Virus record (IMG/VR): IMGVR_UViG_3300010938_000004
Location: 62,001-126,000 of that record
Direction: 5' to 3' (one strand)
Source: a virus
Length of the DNA: 64,000 nucleotides
The notes beneath the pieces were generated by a model that saw nothing but the letters and a program-made list of their open reading frames with translations, searched no databases and was not told where the DNA came from. Shown one piece after another: positions 29,574 to 38,926 of this stretch (position 1 is the first letter of the stretch; each line of letters opens with the position of its first letter). The position numbers and the translations under genes were made by a program.

Positions 29574-31566
29574 CCAGGGTGAGCTGATCGTAGACGCTGT
29601 GCCTCAGGGGGTGAGCCTGTCCTCATCCCCTCCTCCAGAGTTTGACGATCAGGTAAAGCTCATGACTCCTTGTGTGGACAAGGAACACCTGAGCGCATGG
29701 TTCGTGAAGTTCCTGGGGCTTAGGTTTCCTGATTGCATCGTGTCAGAGCATTCGACCAGCAGTCCCATGGACTTTGCATGGGCTGTGTATGACGCAGCCA
29801 TGTCTGGTCGTGCGATAATCTTGATTGCGGTCGCTGGAAGAGAGTCGTTTAAAACGCTCGTCCTTTCTGCCGTGGAATTGGCGATTATGCTCCACGACAA
29901 GCGCAGCGTGGTCCATATTGGCATGACCGGCAAGCAGGCCTCTCGCGCCAAGGATTATCTGAATAAGGAGGTGAGAAACATTCCCCTTGTGTTGGGTGCC
30001 ATCTCTGCTCAGAACGCCACTGAGACTAAGTTCTTGATTGATTCTTCAGAGATAAGCTTTGAGATCATCTCCTGTACTCCCAAGGCAGTGCAGGGGCCTC
30101 ATGGTAGCTTGGTCAGCTTCGACGAGATAGCTTCTTCGATAGAGCCCCAGAACGTGAAGGCGTACAAGGACACTTCCGGCATCCCAGGCCCATCAAGGGA
30201 CGGAAAGCCCCCGGTGATTGTCAAGATCAGCTCTCGCCAGGCTGGCTTCTCTCTAATGGAGGTGGAGCTTGACGGAGCCAAGACCGATAAGCTCCGAGAG
30301 GTCCATACCTGGACTATCATCGAGGCGATGAAGAGGTGCCCAGACGAGCGTTCTGGCACTACGCCTGTGGATTTGTGGATCAACACTCTGGGAGGGAAGC
30401 ATGCCAGTGTGGATGAGTTTGCGCTCATGCGCCCAGAGGAGAAAGGTGACTACAGCTTCCACCGGGTTTTTGATGGCTGTCTGAAGTGTCCCCTGTTGCA
30501 TGTGTGCAAGGCACAGAGCAAGCGGCAGAAATCGAACAGTAACCTTCTGATGTCGGTTGACACCGTCTTAATTAAAGCCCGTGGTAACGCCGGCATGGGG
30601 TCGACCAACGATCACGATTGGATCATCTCGCAGCTGATGTCTCTCAAGCCGTCGGCGCAAGGACTCGTTCTGCCTCAGTTCAATAGGAAGATCCATGTAG
30701 GCTCTTGGGAGAAGCTAGCCAAAGTACTCACGGGCCAAGAGCACAAGAACCTGGACCGGGTTGGCTTTGTCAGGATGGCCAGAGCTGCAGGGTGTCAGTT
30801 CCTGGCAGGAGTTGACTTTGGGTGGGCCCATCCAACGGCATGCGTGTACGCGTGTGTAGATCGTCGCGGGAATGTGTACGTACTAGACTCGTTCGCCGCT
30901 GTTCAGATGCAGGATCAGGATTTTGGAATCATGTTGATGAATGGTCCGCATCAGCTGTACCAGCCCGAAACTTATGTCTGTGACTGTGAAGACCCGGCCG
31001 GCATAGCAGAACTTGTATCGGCTGGGCTACCGGCCGTGCCGGTCCTTAAGGACAAGGGCTCCGTGTTCAAGGGCATCACCATCATCAGGAGTCTGCTCAA
31101 GGTGCCAGGCACGAACGACATGACCAAGGTCTACTTCCATGAGGGATTGGACAAGCAGGGCATGGGTTTCCCAGACCTCATCTCCGAGATGGAGAAATGG
31201 AGCTTTAAGCTGGATGCGGCGGGAACGATAGTATCAGAAGAGCCGATCGATGTGAATGACGATCACATATCTGCTTTTAGGTACATGCTCTACCACTTGA
31301 TGTCGGGGATGGTCTTCATTTCCGATGGCGCCTCGGGCAATGTGCCTGGGCAGGCACCTCTGCCCGAGCAGCAAGCGGTAAGAAACGAGATGCTGCAGCA
31401 GGCCGCCATGATGTCTGGCGTGCCCGTGGAGGACAACTTGACCGCCGAGCGATACGAGCCTCAGGCGGGCACTTTTCGTAACCCTATGGAGGAGAAGAAG
31501 CCCAAGAAGCCTGGAGGAGATGGAAGTAGTGGTTCTTCTGGCGGTATCAGCTGGGGCTGGACCTGA
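29557..31566 (+). CDS. terL: Large terminase subunit
   Basis: 669 aa from the GTG at 29557 (GAGG 6 nt upstream); a TTG four codons earlier is the alternative. The ATPase part has an atypical Walker A, AVAGRESFKTLVLSAVE (about 91-107), and Walker B HGSLVSFDEIASS near 185-197. The RNase H-fold nuclease part has AGVDFGWAHPTACVYA near 417-432 (first catalytic Asp), TYVCDCEDPAGIAEL, and DVNDDHISAFRYMLYHLM near 565 (last catalytic Asp). Lengths and order fit TerL, which cuts concatemers and drives DNA into the prohead. The C-terminal 50 residues are a Gly/Ser/Lys-rich tail. Confidence 0.85.
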   Translation: MEKSNNQGELIVDAVPQGVSLSSSPPPEFDDQVKLMTPCVDKEHLSAWFVKFLGLRFPDCIVSEHSTSSPMDFAWAVYDAAMSGRAIILIAVAGRESFKTLVLSAVELAIMLHDKRSVVHIGMTGKQASRAKDYLNKEVRNIPLVLGAISAQNATETKFLIDSSEISFEIISCTPKAVQGPHGSLVSFDEIASSIEPQNVKAYKDTSGIPGPSRDGKPPVIVKISSRQAGFSLMEVELDGAKTDKLREVHTWTIIEAMKRCPDERSGTTPVDLWINTLGGKHASVDEFALMRPEEKGDYSFHRVFDGCLKCPLLHVCKAQSKRQKSNSNLLMSVDTVLIKARGNAGMGSTNDHDWIISQLMSLKPSAQGLVLPQFNRKIHVGSWEKLAKVLTGQEHKNLDRVGFVRMARAAGCQFLAGVDFGWAHPTACVYACVDRRGNVYVLDSFAAVQMQDQDFGIMLMNGPHQLYQPETYVCDCEDPAGIAELVSAGLPAVPVLKDKGSVFKGITIIRSLLKVPGTNDMTKVYFHEGLDKQGMGFPDLISEMEKWSFKLDAAGTIVSEEPIDVNDDHISAFRYMLYHLMSGMVFISDGASGNVPGQAPLPEQQAVRNEMLQQAAMMSGVPVEDNLTAERYEPQAGTFRNPMEEKKPKKPGGDGSSGSSGGISWGWT

Positions 31567-31603
31567 GCTGATGGGTGCATGGTAAGATGCCGCTGAGGTT
31601 ATA

Positions 31604-32539
31604 ATGGCGCTTTTGAACGTAAACCTTAATCTTCTTGCATATTTATCCAGCCAACAGAACACCAACCCCTCAAGTCGCCTGTTCGACGTCGTAGTGTCGA
31701 TGAAGGGTTTGGCTACCGACCTTACTAAGACAGAGCCTTTCGCGCTTGCTCCTGGCGAGACCAAGACCGTGATGAGCTTTGCTCGGTCGATCTCCTATAA
31801 CGGGTCCACCTCCTTTTCGATAGCGCCGGTGTCGGGCGGCTCGAAGGTGCGGCTGACCGGCTCTTATGGAGCCCGTACGGCTCGTGCAGACGGCGATGGC
31901 ACTACCCAGTGGGTGGTCTCTCTTTCCGGCACCGTGATGCGCCTCACTTACGGCGGCACCGGCACCTCCCCTACGTTTGGTGGTATGTCAGCTGGTGACG
32001 GGCTTACGATCGAGCAGGATAATACGGCATTCAACTCCGCGAATCGTGGAGACTGGACGATCTCCAAGGTTGGAGCGAACTACGTAGAGGTCCAGAATCC
32101 GCTGGCCGTGGGCGAGACTGTGGTCGGTCAGGTTCAGATCTATTCCAGCGGTCCGGTGCAGGTGGGGGACATACTAGATGTGTCGTCAACGGCGTTCTCC
32201 AAAGTTAACCGCGGCCAGTTCACAATAGAAAGAGTTACGGACTCGTACGTAGAGTTCACTAACGCCCTGGCAGTGAGCGAATCCAGCCTTACTGGGGTCG
32301 CAGCCTCAGGAGTTGCGATCTACTCCGACTTGTTCAAATGGTGCTTTGTCCAGGCGGCGCAGCGAGTGGTGGTTAGGCTCAACGGAGCCTCCGATGATTC
32401 CTGTGAGGTGGAGCCAGTGGCGAATGGTGACATAGAGAATAGTCCCGGTGTGTTCTTGAAGCGTGGCAAGGTGCACACTTTAGTGGTTTACAACCCCACA
32501 GACTCTGAAGTGGAAGGGTTCTGTTTCTTCGCAGAGTAA
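31604..32539 (+). CDS. Probable structural protein with duplicated beta domain
   Basis: 311 aa, beta-rich, no charged helices. Two tandem domains align by eye: AGDGLTIEQDNTAFNSANRGDWTISKVGANYVEVQNPLAVGETVVG (about 126-171) and VGDILDVSSTAFSKVNRGQFTIERVTDSYVEFTNALAVSESSLTG (about 186-230), sharing AF-x-x-x-NRG-[DQ]-[WF]-TI and YVE[VF]-x-N-x-LAV. The C-terminal part is another strand-rich unit. It lies between terminase and a RuvC-like gene in the head module and resembles capsid-decoration or neck proteins. No specific family is recognised. Confidence 0.6.
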   Translation: MALLNVNLNLLAYLSSQQNTNPSSRLFDVVVSMKGLATDLTKTEPFALAPGETKTVMSFARSISYNGSTSFSIAPVSGGSKVRLTGSYGARTARADGDGTTQWVVSLSGTVMRLTYGGTGTSPTFGGMSAGDGLTIEQDNTAFNSANRGDWTISKVGANYVEVQNPLAVGETVVGQVQIYSSGPVQVGDILDVSSTAFSKVNRGQFTIERVTDSYVEFTNALAVSESSLTGVAASGVAIYSDLFKWCFVQAAQRVVVRLNGASDDSCEVEPVANGDIENSPGVFLKRGKVHTLVVYNPTDSEVEGFCFFAE

Positions 32540-32542
32540 CAC

Positions 32543-33148
32543 ATGATGTTTCATATCCTCGCCTTGGACCTGTCTACCCACATTGGATGGGCCTACATAG
32601 CGCAGGGAAGGCTTGTGTCGAGTGGGGAATTACACGTTCCCAGCCCCAAGACCGACAAGAAGAATCCGCAGAATGATCCTGGATACCCGGAGACCTTCAA
32701 CGCGTGCGCCCTTCATGCCGCTAGCCTGATCGAGGGCTTGTTAGAGAAACTACCGCCTCTGACGAATGTTGTGATCGAGAACACCGTTTCGGGGAGTAAA
32801 AGTCGGCACGACCAGCGCATCCTTGAGTGGATACACTTGAGAGTCTTTGAGGTGGTCAAGCAGAAAGTGGGCTTGGACAGGGTCAAGTATATGGACCCAT
32901 CCGAGTGGCGGTCTGCCATCGCTATGCGTATGACTAAGGAAGATAAGAAGAAGAATCAAGACGTAAAGGCCGGCAAGGCTAAGGGTAAGATTACCAGCAA
33001 GCATCTGTCGGTGCGCTACGCGAACGAGAATTTTGGCCTGAAGTTGCTTCAGAAGGAGAATAACCAGGCAGATGCTATTTGTCTCGGGATGGGTTTTTGG
33101 GAGAAGAATCGGCACATACACCATATCCTTCGTGAGGTGTCGTCGTGA
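32543..33148 (+). CDS. RuvC-like Holliday junction resolvase
   Basis: 201 aa. RNase H-fold with ILALDLSTHIGWAYI (first catalytic Asp, residue 9), VVIENTVSGSKSRH (Glu near 79), and a C-terminal KENNQADAICLGMGFW with Asp (near 176), the pattern of phage and poxvirus RuvC-type nucleases. It would debranch recombination intermediates so that concatemers can be packaged, which fits its position between terminase and portal. The stop overlaps the portal GTG (GTGA). Confidence 0.72.
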   Translation: MMFHILALDLSTHIGWAYIAQGRLVSSGELHVPSPKTDKKNPQNDPGYPETFNACALHAASLIEGLLEKLPPLTNVVIENTVSGSKSRHDQRILEWIHLRVFEVVKQKVGLDRVKYMDPSEWRSAIAMRMTKEDKKKNQDVKAGKAKGKITSKHLSVRYANENFGLKLLQKENNQADAICLGMGFWEKNRHIHHILREVSS

Positions 33149-35076
33149 GCTTCTTGGATAGCATCAAGGATTGGGTGCAGTCCACCGTCGACCGACGGAT
33201 TGCTGAAAATAACCAGGCGGTGTTGGATCTAAACAAGAAGGCCGCTGGCGGATCTGCAGACAATCAGCCTCAGAAGGGGTTTATCTACGATCCGTTCATG
33301 AACAACGAGATGGTAACGGGGCCGGTTAGGCTGAAGCCTACGTACCTGTCCACCAACCTTTTGAAGATCGCATCTCGACGAGATGCGATTGTGGGCAGCA
33401 TTATCCATACTAGGGCGTCCGAGGCTGCTGCAGAAGCCAAGCGTCAGCAGAACAAGTATGACAACGGGTGGAACATTGTTCCGCGGTCTGACAATATCCA
33501 GGCAAAGCCAGAAGAGATCGCTTTGATTGCGGAGTTCATTCAGAACTGCGGAGAGACCAAGTCCCTTGTCAAGCAGGCGGGTGAACAAAAACTGACATTT
33601 GACCAGTTTGTGTACATGTCGGCCGTTGACATGCAGCGATATGGCCACATGGCTGTCGAGCGACTCTACAAGATGAACAAGCGCCTCCGTGCGTTTAGGC
33701 CGCTTGCTGGAGAGTCTATCTACCACGCGAAACCTGACTCTGAGTACTCTAGTACTCAGCTTGAGAACGACGTGTCGCAAAATGCGGCCGTGTATGGTCA
33801 CCTTGGCTGGAGCTTTAAGGACCCGGCGAAGTCTATCTTCAAGGGGCCGGTTAAGTATGTGCAGCAGATCCAGAACAAGACAACGGCTGTCTTTCGCGAG
33901 GAAGAGTGCTTGTTCTGGCGTCTCACTGTTGAGACAGATCTAGACCTTCAGGGGTACGCGATAGGGCCGCTAGAGAGAGCCATTGAGGCCGTATCGAACC
34001 ACCTCAAGGTTGAGAATCACCAGGCTATGTTTTTCACCCATGGTCAGGCATCCCGCGGTGTCTTCGTGCTGAATGGTGCGGGCGTCAACAAGCAGGCGGT
34101 TGACCGGGTGCAGGCGCAATGGACCCAGACCACCACTGGCCCTGCGAACGCATGGAGAACGTTGGTCCTTGGGGGCTCCGACATCAAGGCAGATTGGATA
34201 CCGATCACGATTAACAACCGCGACATGGAGTTTACGTTCTACACGGAGCACCTCCTTCGTGTGCTGCATTCGTGTTTCATGATTGACCCCGAGCAGACTG
34301 GCTTCGGGTACCTGAGCAAGGGCACCCAGTCTCGGACGTTGGGTGAAAGTCAGAATGAGTGGAAGATCACGGCCTCCAAGGAGCGCGGGCTGATGCCCAT
34401 CCTGGGTCGTATCGAGTCGCTTATAAACGAGGAGATCCTTCCCTTGTGGAGTCCGGATCTCGCCAGCAAGTATAAGTTTCAGTTCGCTGGCGTGGACGCG
34501 GAGACCAGGCTGGAAGAGATGCAGCGTTTGACTGCTGAAGTGTCGCTGCACAAGACGATCGGCGAGGCGCGAAAAGAAGCCGGCCTGCCGCCGCTGCCTT
34601 TTGGCAATGGTCTCGTGCTGAATGGTCCACTGCTGACCTACTTAGAGAAGAACCTCCCGAAGGGCGTCTTCATGGAGACATTTGTGGGGGTACAGGGAGC
34701 TTCTCAGCGTCCCGATCTGCAATACATTCCTGATGCGATGTGGTTTAACTACCAGCAGATGATGATGGCATTGGCAGGTGTCAACCAGGGTGGCGGAGAA
34801 GAGGGCGACGACGGAGAAGAAGAGAAAGAGACCAAGAAGAGCCAGGCGTCCAGCGAGGACATGGTCGCCGCGGCACAACGCTACATTGAATCGAATCCTG
34901 AGCTATTCAAGGCCTACAAGGATAACCTGGTCTCCGCTAAGCGCCATACGTCATCTATCGACAGCGCCGTCAACGACATGATGAAGGAGCTGGACGAGGC
35001 TGCGAATAGGTTGGTAGATGAGGCCATCAAGGCCATCGCCGAGGACAAGGGCGATTCCGACGGTCATGACCACTGA
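33145..35076 (+). CDS. Portal protein
   Basis: 643 aa from a GTG. Assigned from position after terminase and from portal-like segments: YLSTNLLKIASRRDAIVGSIIHTRASEAA near 63-92, FVYMSAVDMQRYGHMAVERLYKMNKRLRAFRPL, VSNHLKVENHQAMFFTHGQASRGVFVLNG near 288-316 with WTQTTTGPANAWRTLVLGG (the typical region before the long helix), and ETRLEEMQRLTAEVSLHKTIGEARKEAGLPPLPFGN, a common C-terminal portal motif. The C-terminal tail is acidic and His-ended. It forms the dodecameric DNA entry vertex. Confidence 0.85.
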   Translation: MSFLDSIKDWVQSTVDRRIAENNQAVLDLNKKAAGGSADNQPQKGFIYDPFMNNEMVTGPVRLKPTYLSTNLLKIASRRDAIVGSIIHTRASEAAAEAKRQQNKYDNGWNIVPRSDNIQAKPEEIALIAEFIQNCGETKSLVKQAGEQKLTFDQFVYMSAVDMQRYGHMAVERLYKMNKRLRAFRPLAGESIYHAKPDSEYSSTQLENDVSQNAAVYGHLGWSFKDPAKSIFKGPVKYVQQIQNKTTAVFREEECLFWRLTVETDLDLQGYAIGPLERAIEAVSNHLKVENHQAMFFTHGQASRGVFVLNGAGVNKQAVDRVQAQWTQTTTGPANAWRTLVLGGSDIKADWIPITINNRDMEFTFYTEHLLRVLHSCFMIDPEQTGFGYLSKGTQSRTLGESQNEWKITASKERGLMPILGRIESLINEEILPLWSPDLASKYKFQFAGVDAETRLEEMQRLTAEVSLHKTIGEARKEAGLPPLPFGNGLVLNGPLLTYLEKNLPKGVFMETFVGVQGASQRPDLQYIPDAMWFNYQQMMMALAGVNQGGGEEGDDGEEEKETKKSQASSEDMVAAAQRYIESNPELFKAYKDNLVSAKRHTSSIDSAVNDMMKELDEAANRLVDEAIKAIAEDKGDSDGHDH

Positions 35077-35084
35077 GGTTCCCA

Positions 35085-35930
35085 GTGAGCCTTAAAGATT
35101 CCACAATATTGAAAATTCAGGCCGCTAAGCGGCGGTTCGTGTCGTACATGAGGTACGTTTTTGTGGGGCCTCATGTTTTGTCCAAAAAGGAATTGAAGGA
35201 TCTGGTCAGGTTTGGCTACATAGGTGCCACCTCTTCTTCGCGCATGGCTCCCGTCGAGTTTTACGTTCGCGCAAAGAAAGACCTGAGTGATGGTGTGGTG
35301 GGCAGGGTTTCTGGCCAGGAGGCGATGCTGGGCTTCATAGAGCGCATGGCAGATCTCTACACCAGGAAGGCCATGGAACACGTGGCGGACGAGATTCAAG
35401 CTCGCATTGAGCACGCCCACCTGCCTCTGATACCGGCTGAGGGTGCGGCAGTGATGAATATGCTCAAAGACCCCAAGAAGCATCACAAATATCTAAGGAA
35501 CGAGCTTGAGGGCGTGGTGGATAATTGGAAGCATCGGTGGAAGACCATTGTTAAGACCGAGTTGAATCGCGCTGCGAACTATGGCGCGGCTGAGGCTATC
35601 GTAGGTAACAATCCAGGCAAGAAGCCAGAGGACATCCTTGTCTACAAGATGGGGTCACACAACTACTCCGAGTCCTGTGATGAATGTAAGAAGTTCTGGT
35701 TTCTGCCGGATGGTCGGCCTAGGGTGTACAAGCTGTCAGAGTTGGTGGCGGGTGGTTCAAACGTAGGCAAGAAGAAGCATGAGTGGCGGCCTGGACTAGA
35801 TTCTACACACCCAAATTGTGTCCATAGACTGCACGAATTGCGCACTGGGTATGGGTTTGACGCGAGCGGTCGAATCACGTACGTAGGGAAAGATCACGAC
35901 GAGAAGAAGGCGCAGGCCTTGATCTCTTGA
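35085..35930 (+). CDS. Minor head protein, Mu F / SPP1 gp7-like
   Basis: 281 aa from a GTG, 8 nt after the portal stop. The C-terminal half matches the phage head morphogenesis domain: WKTIVKTELNRAANYGAAEAI near 147-167, HNYSESCDECKKFWFLPDGRPRVYKLSEL with a C-x-x-C, then DSTHPNCVHRLHELRTGYGF. The HPNC-x-[HR] motif is characteristic. The N-terminal half is helical and basic. Such proteins enter the prohead with the portal and may be ejected with DNA. Confidence 0.78.
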   Translation: MSLKDSTILKIQAAKRRFVSYMRYVFVGPHVLSKKELKDLVRFGYIGATSSSRMAPVEFYVRAKKDLSDGVVGRVSGQEAMLGFIERMADLYTRKAMEHVADEIQARIEHAHLPLIPAEGAAVMNMLKDPKKHHKYLRNELEGVVDNWKHRWKTIVKTELNRAANYGAAEAIVGNNPGKKPEDILVYKMGSHNYSESCDECKKFWFLPDGRPRVYKLSELVAGGSNVGKKKHEWRPGLDSTHPNCVHRLHELRTGYGFDASGRITYVGKDHDEKKAQALIS

Positions 35931-35955
35931 AGTGAGGGATGTACTCTCATTCATC

Positions 35956-36447
35956 ATGAGCGAAAAGAAGAAGTTTGACCCGCCGACTCCTGACGCCAAG
36001 GCCATCAAGCCGGTTCTGATCCAAGAACCCAAGACCAAGTATGTTTCTTTATTTGAGGCCATTCGCGGCGACTTAGACCTCAAAATCGAGGCCATCAACC
36101 AGCTGAAGAAGCTGCGCACTCACAAGTTGCCGCTAAAGACTGACGCCAGCAGCGCCAGTGCGATTATCCAGGAGAAGTTCGTTGAGTGGGTGGAAAGCAA
36201 TCTCAAGGTGCTGTTAGGCGACGCCCCATCGGACCCGAGCGTTAAGGCGCCAGTGGTGCTGGACAACGATGTTGCCCGCTCTCTCGTCGCGGAGATCAAG
36301 AAGATCACCGATGTCCTGTCTGGCTCTGGTAGAGTGATTCCTTTACAACCTGGGCCGATACAGCGCGTACCTCTTCGAGAAGAAGATCCCGGAGACACTC
36401 CGGGTTTGACCTATGCTGACCTCATGAAGGGAGCCGTCGATGAATAA
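35956..36447 (+). CDS. Hypothetical protein of the head module
   Basis: 163 aa from the ATG at 35956 (MSEKKKFDPPTPD); a GTG at 35932 would add eight residues, and neither has a strong ribosome site. Contains a helical middle (FEAIRGDLDLKIEAINQLKKLRTHK; IIQEKFVEWVESNLKVLLGD) and a Pro-rich C-terminus (IPLQPGPIQRVPLREEDPGDTPGLTYADLM). Unrecognised. It overlaps the next gene by 8 nt, so it is part of the head operon. Confidence 0.55.
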   Translation: MSEKKKFDPPTPDAKAIKPVLIQEPKTKYVSLFEAIRGDLDLKIEAINQLKKLRTHKLPLKTDASSASAIIQEKFVEWVESNLKVLLGDAPSDPSVKAPVVLDNDVARSLVAEIKKITDVLSGSGRVIPLQPGPIQRVPLREEDPGDTPGLTYADLMKGAVDE

Positions 36448-37069
36448 GACTAAGCAGATTCTGGATAGGGCGAGTTCAACCGGAGGCAAGCAAGGCCAGA
36501 AGGCGGCACTGAAGCAGGCCAATGCCAGCTTGTTGGGCATGGGCCTTAAGATCCAGGCTCTGGCTCAGATCATTGACGACGTTGTAGAGAAGCACGACAA
36601 TTCTCAGGTCGTGCTGAATGCGGTGGACGACAAATCCGTTGCACTGGTCAAGCTCCTAGTGAAGAAGGGGCTGATCACGACAGAAGAGCTTCAAGCTCAG
36701 TTGGACCAAGATCAGTCAGAGACTTTCGCCAGGTACAGCCAGGCCGAAGATGAGAAGCTGGGCTTGTTGGTATATGAGGGTCCAGTCGAGGCCGGTCACT
36801 TTGTGGATGTGGAGCTGTCGACCGAGAGCGACGCGCGTTTGCCTCGATTCATCCGGTTCTGCCATGGTGCTCAGAACGTGGACCCCAAGCTCCAGCAATC
36901 AGTGCTTGGCCTCAAGGTTGGGGATGTCGGCAAGTTCGAGGTAGCCGAACACAAAGTGAGCGCGAAGATCTTGTCTGTACGCGTTCTTCCGAAATCAGAC
37001 GACACGGCAGAGTCGTCTAAGCAGGAGGATGCGCCGCAGGCCATCGAGACCCCTACTCCGCAGGAGTAA
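36440..37069 (+). CDS. Hypothetical protein with possible FKBP/SlyD-like C-terminal part
   Basis: 209 aa. Residues 1-100 are helical (GLKIQALAQIIDDVVEKHD; ALVKLLVKKGLITTEELQAQLDQDQ). Residues about 108-185 are strand-rich (LGLLVYEGPVEAGHFVDVELSTESDARLPRF ... QQSVLGLKVGDVGKFEVAEHKVSAKILSVRVLP). The GLKVGD-x-x-KFEV pattern recalls FKBP or GreA C-terminal domains. The C-terminus is acidic and Gln/Pro-rich. It might be a virion assembly factor; the fold resemblance is weak. Confidence 0.5.
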   Translation: MNKTKQILDRASSTGGKQGQKAALKQANASLLGMGLKIQALAQIIDDVVEKHDNSQVVLNAVDDKSVALVKLLVKKGLITTEELQAQLDQDQSETFARYSQAEDEKLGLLVYEGPVEAGHFVDVELSTESDARLPRFIRFCHGAQNVDPKLQQSVLGLKVGDVGKFEVAEHKVSAKILSVRVLPKSDDTAESSKQEDAPQAIETPTPQE

Positions 37070-37075
37070 GTCATA

Positions 37076-38926
37076 ATGCTGCGTAAGTTTGAGACTCTGA
37101 AGCAGTTCGTGCAGCTGCGCGAGAAGCTTGGCCGTGTCCCCTCTGAGAAAGAGGTTTCGCGGCGCTTTTCTTTGAAGCGCAATCACATTCCTTATAAATG
37201 GTTGGTGCAGCTCTCTAAGACCATTGCCTCTCCTTCAGAAATAGTCGAAACCGATCCGCGGTTCATGTCTAGTAGACAGCGGTCTCAACTATCAGATGGT
37301 CGAGCGATTGCAGACTTAGTAATCAAGTTGGGGCGCGTGCCATCTAGAGAGGAAATGCTACGAGCCGGAGTAAAGTACACCAGGGACGGCATTGGTCCTG
37401 CCATCTATAACGCCCGTAAGCTGTTTCCGGAGGCATTTTCCGGCATCGTAGATCAGTTCTCCTACGATTCAGAGGCTCTTGCAAAGGATATATCCAGATT
37501 CAGTCGTTTTGTGGTGACCACTGCCGTAACTGGCTGCCAAGTAGATGAGAAATTTTTAATGTCGCTGGAGAATTACTGCAAGAAGGAGAATGCCCTCCTT
37601 GTCATTTTGCCGTGCACAGACCCCGCCGCCTCTGTGCCATATATGACTGTGGATTCTAAGCTTGCGGGTAAGCATGTGGCATTCAGCGACGTTTTTTTGA
37701 ACAGAAACCTGTTTCTGTGCAGCATCAAGCTCTCAGCTAAGCAGATTGACCCCATCACAGGTCTTACAAACATTTCTCGCAAGAAGGGCAGTTTCATCTT
37801 TGCGTCACCTAAGATGCGACTGAAGGTGAGCGCTGCGGGCAACGCTAAGCATCCTCATATCGCCATGTCCACTGGCGCCATTACAAAGCCGAACTACAAG
37901 ACTGATGTGTACATGTCGGAGCGTACGGCATATATCGCCACCAGCGATCACACCCTTGGGGCTGTGGTTGTAGAGATAGAAGACGATGCGCGCTTTCACT
38001 TTCGGCAACTATTGGCGGATAAGAAAGATCGCTCGGTGGTGGACCTTGGCGTGCGATATTTCTCGGATGGAAAAGTTCAAGTTGAGCGTCCAGAGGCATT
38101 TATCCTGGGAGATTGGCATAGCGGGAAGACAGATCCGAATGCGCGCCGCGTGTGGAGAGACATCTGCCTCTTGCTCAGGCCAAAGCGCTTGGGCTTGCAC
38201 GATCTCTTAAACGGCACTAGCATTTCTCCGCATGAGAGAGATATGAAGCTGACTCGCGCCAAGCTGGCCGACCAGGGCCAGCTGACCCTCTCCCTGGAGA
38301 CCAAGGGAGTGGCCGCGGACCTCCTTGAGATGATTGACTGGAAGGTCGAAGAGATTTTCGTGGTGCGCTCTAACCACGACTACTGGCTGGATCGGTACTT
38401 GGAGGGTGCATATTACGTCAATGAGCCTCAGAACCATCGGTTTTCGCTGCAACTGGCCTCAGCGCTTTTGGACGGGGTAAATCCTCTGAAGGCTGCGTGT
38501 GAGCATTGGGATACGACTGGAAAGCTCAAGAAGATGGTGCGGTGGCTGGAGTTTGATGAGGACTATTCATGCGGTGGCGTTTATTTGGGTGCGCACGGCC
38601 ACTTGGGCTCCAATGGGCGCAAGGGTAGCATCAAAGACTTTTCCAATAGTTACGATGAATCCATCACCGCCCATGAGCACACGCCTGAGATTTACCGCGG
38701 CAATTGGCGCGTGGGCACCAGCTCTTTGTTTGACTTGGGCTACAACAGGGGGCCTTCTAGCTGGATGCATACTTCTTGTCTTTTGTACGCCAATGGCGCA
38801 CGTCAGTTGGTTTCTTCCATTTTTGGGAAGTGGCGCAGCGGCAAGCATACTATAGACACGATCGGGGGGATCGATGCTCAAAAGAGTAAAAATCGGCGAC
38901 GCCGATATCGGACAAAGTCTGCTTAA
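37076..38926 (+). CDS. Metallophosphoesterase, T5 A1-like
   Basis: 616 aa. Two N-terminal repeats, KLGRVPSEKEVSRRFSLKRN and KLGRVPSREEMLRAGVKYTR, are helix-turn-helix-like units often attached to nucleases. The C-terminal half is a calcineurin-type metallophosphoesterase: AFILGDWHSGKTDP (about 343-356), VVRSNHDYWLDRYLEG (near 430), YLGAHGHLGSNGRKGS (near 503), and SITAHEHTPEIYRG (near 530). The combination and length resemble the T5 A1 protein, needed for second-step DNA transfer and host DNA breakdown. In T5 that gene is pre-early; here it sits inside the head operon. A DNase role is likely but the exact role is inferred. Confidence 0.62.
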   Translation: MLRKFETLKQFVQLREKLGRVPSEKEVSRRFSLKRNHIPYKWLVQLSKTIASPSEIVETDPRFMSSRQRSQLSDGRAIADLVIKLGRVPSREEMLRAGVKYTRDGIGPAIYNARKLFPEAFSGIVDQFSYDSEALAKDISRFSRFVVTTAVTGCQVDEKFLMSLENYCKKENALLVILPCTDPAASVPYMTVDSKLAGKHVAFSDVFLNRNLFLCSIKLSAKQIDPITGLTNISRKKGSFIFASPKMRLKVSAAGNAKHPHIAMSTGAITKPNYKTDVYMSERTAYIATSDHTLGAVVVEIEDDARFHFRQLLADKKDRSVVDLGVRYFSDGKVQVERPEAFILGDWHSGKTDPNARRVWRDICLLLRPKRLGLHDLLNGTSISPHERDMKLTRAKLADQGQLTLSLETKGVAADLLEMIDWKVEEIFVVRSNHDYWLDRYLEGAYYVNEPQNHRFSLQLASALLDGVNPLKAACEHWDTTGKLKKMVRWLEFDEDYSCGGVYLGAHGHLGSNGRKGSIKDFSNSYDESITAHEHTPEIYRGNWRVGTSSLFDLGYNRGPSSWMHTSCLLYANGARQLVSSIFGKWRSGKHTIDTIGGIDAQKSKNRRRRYRTKSA

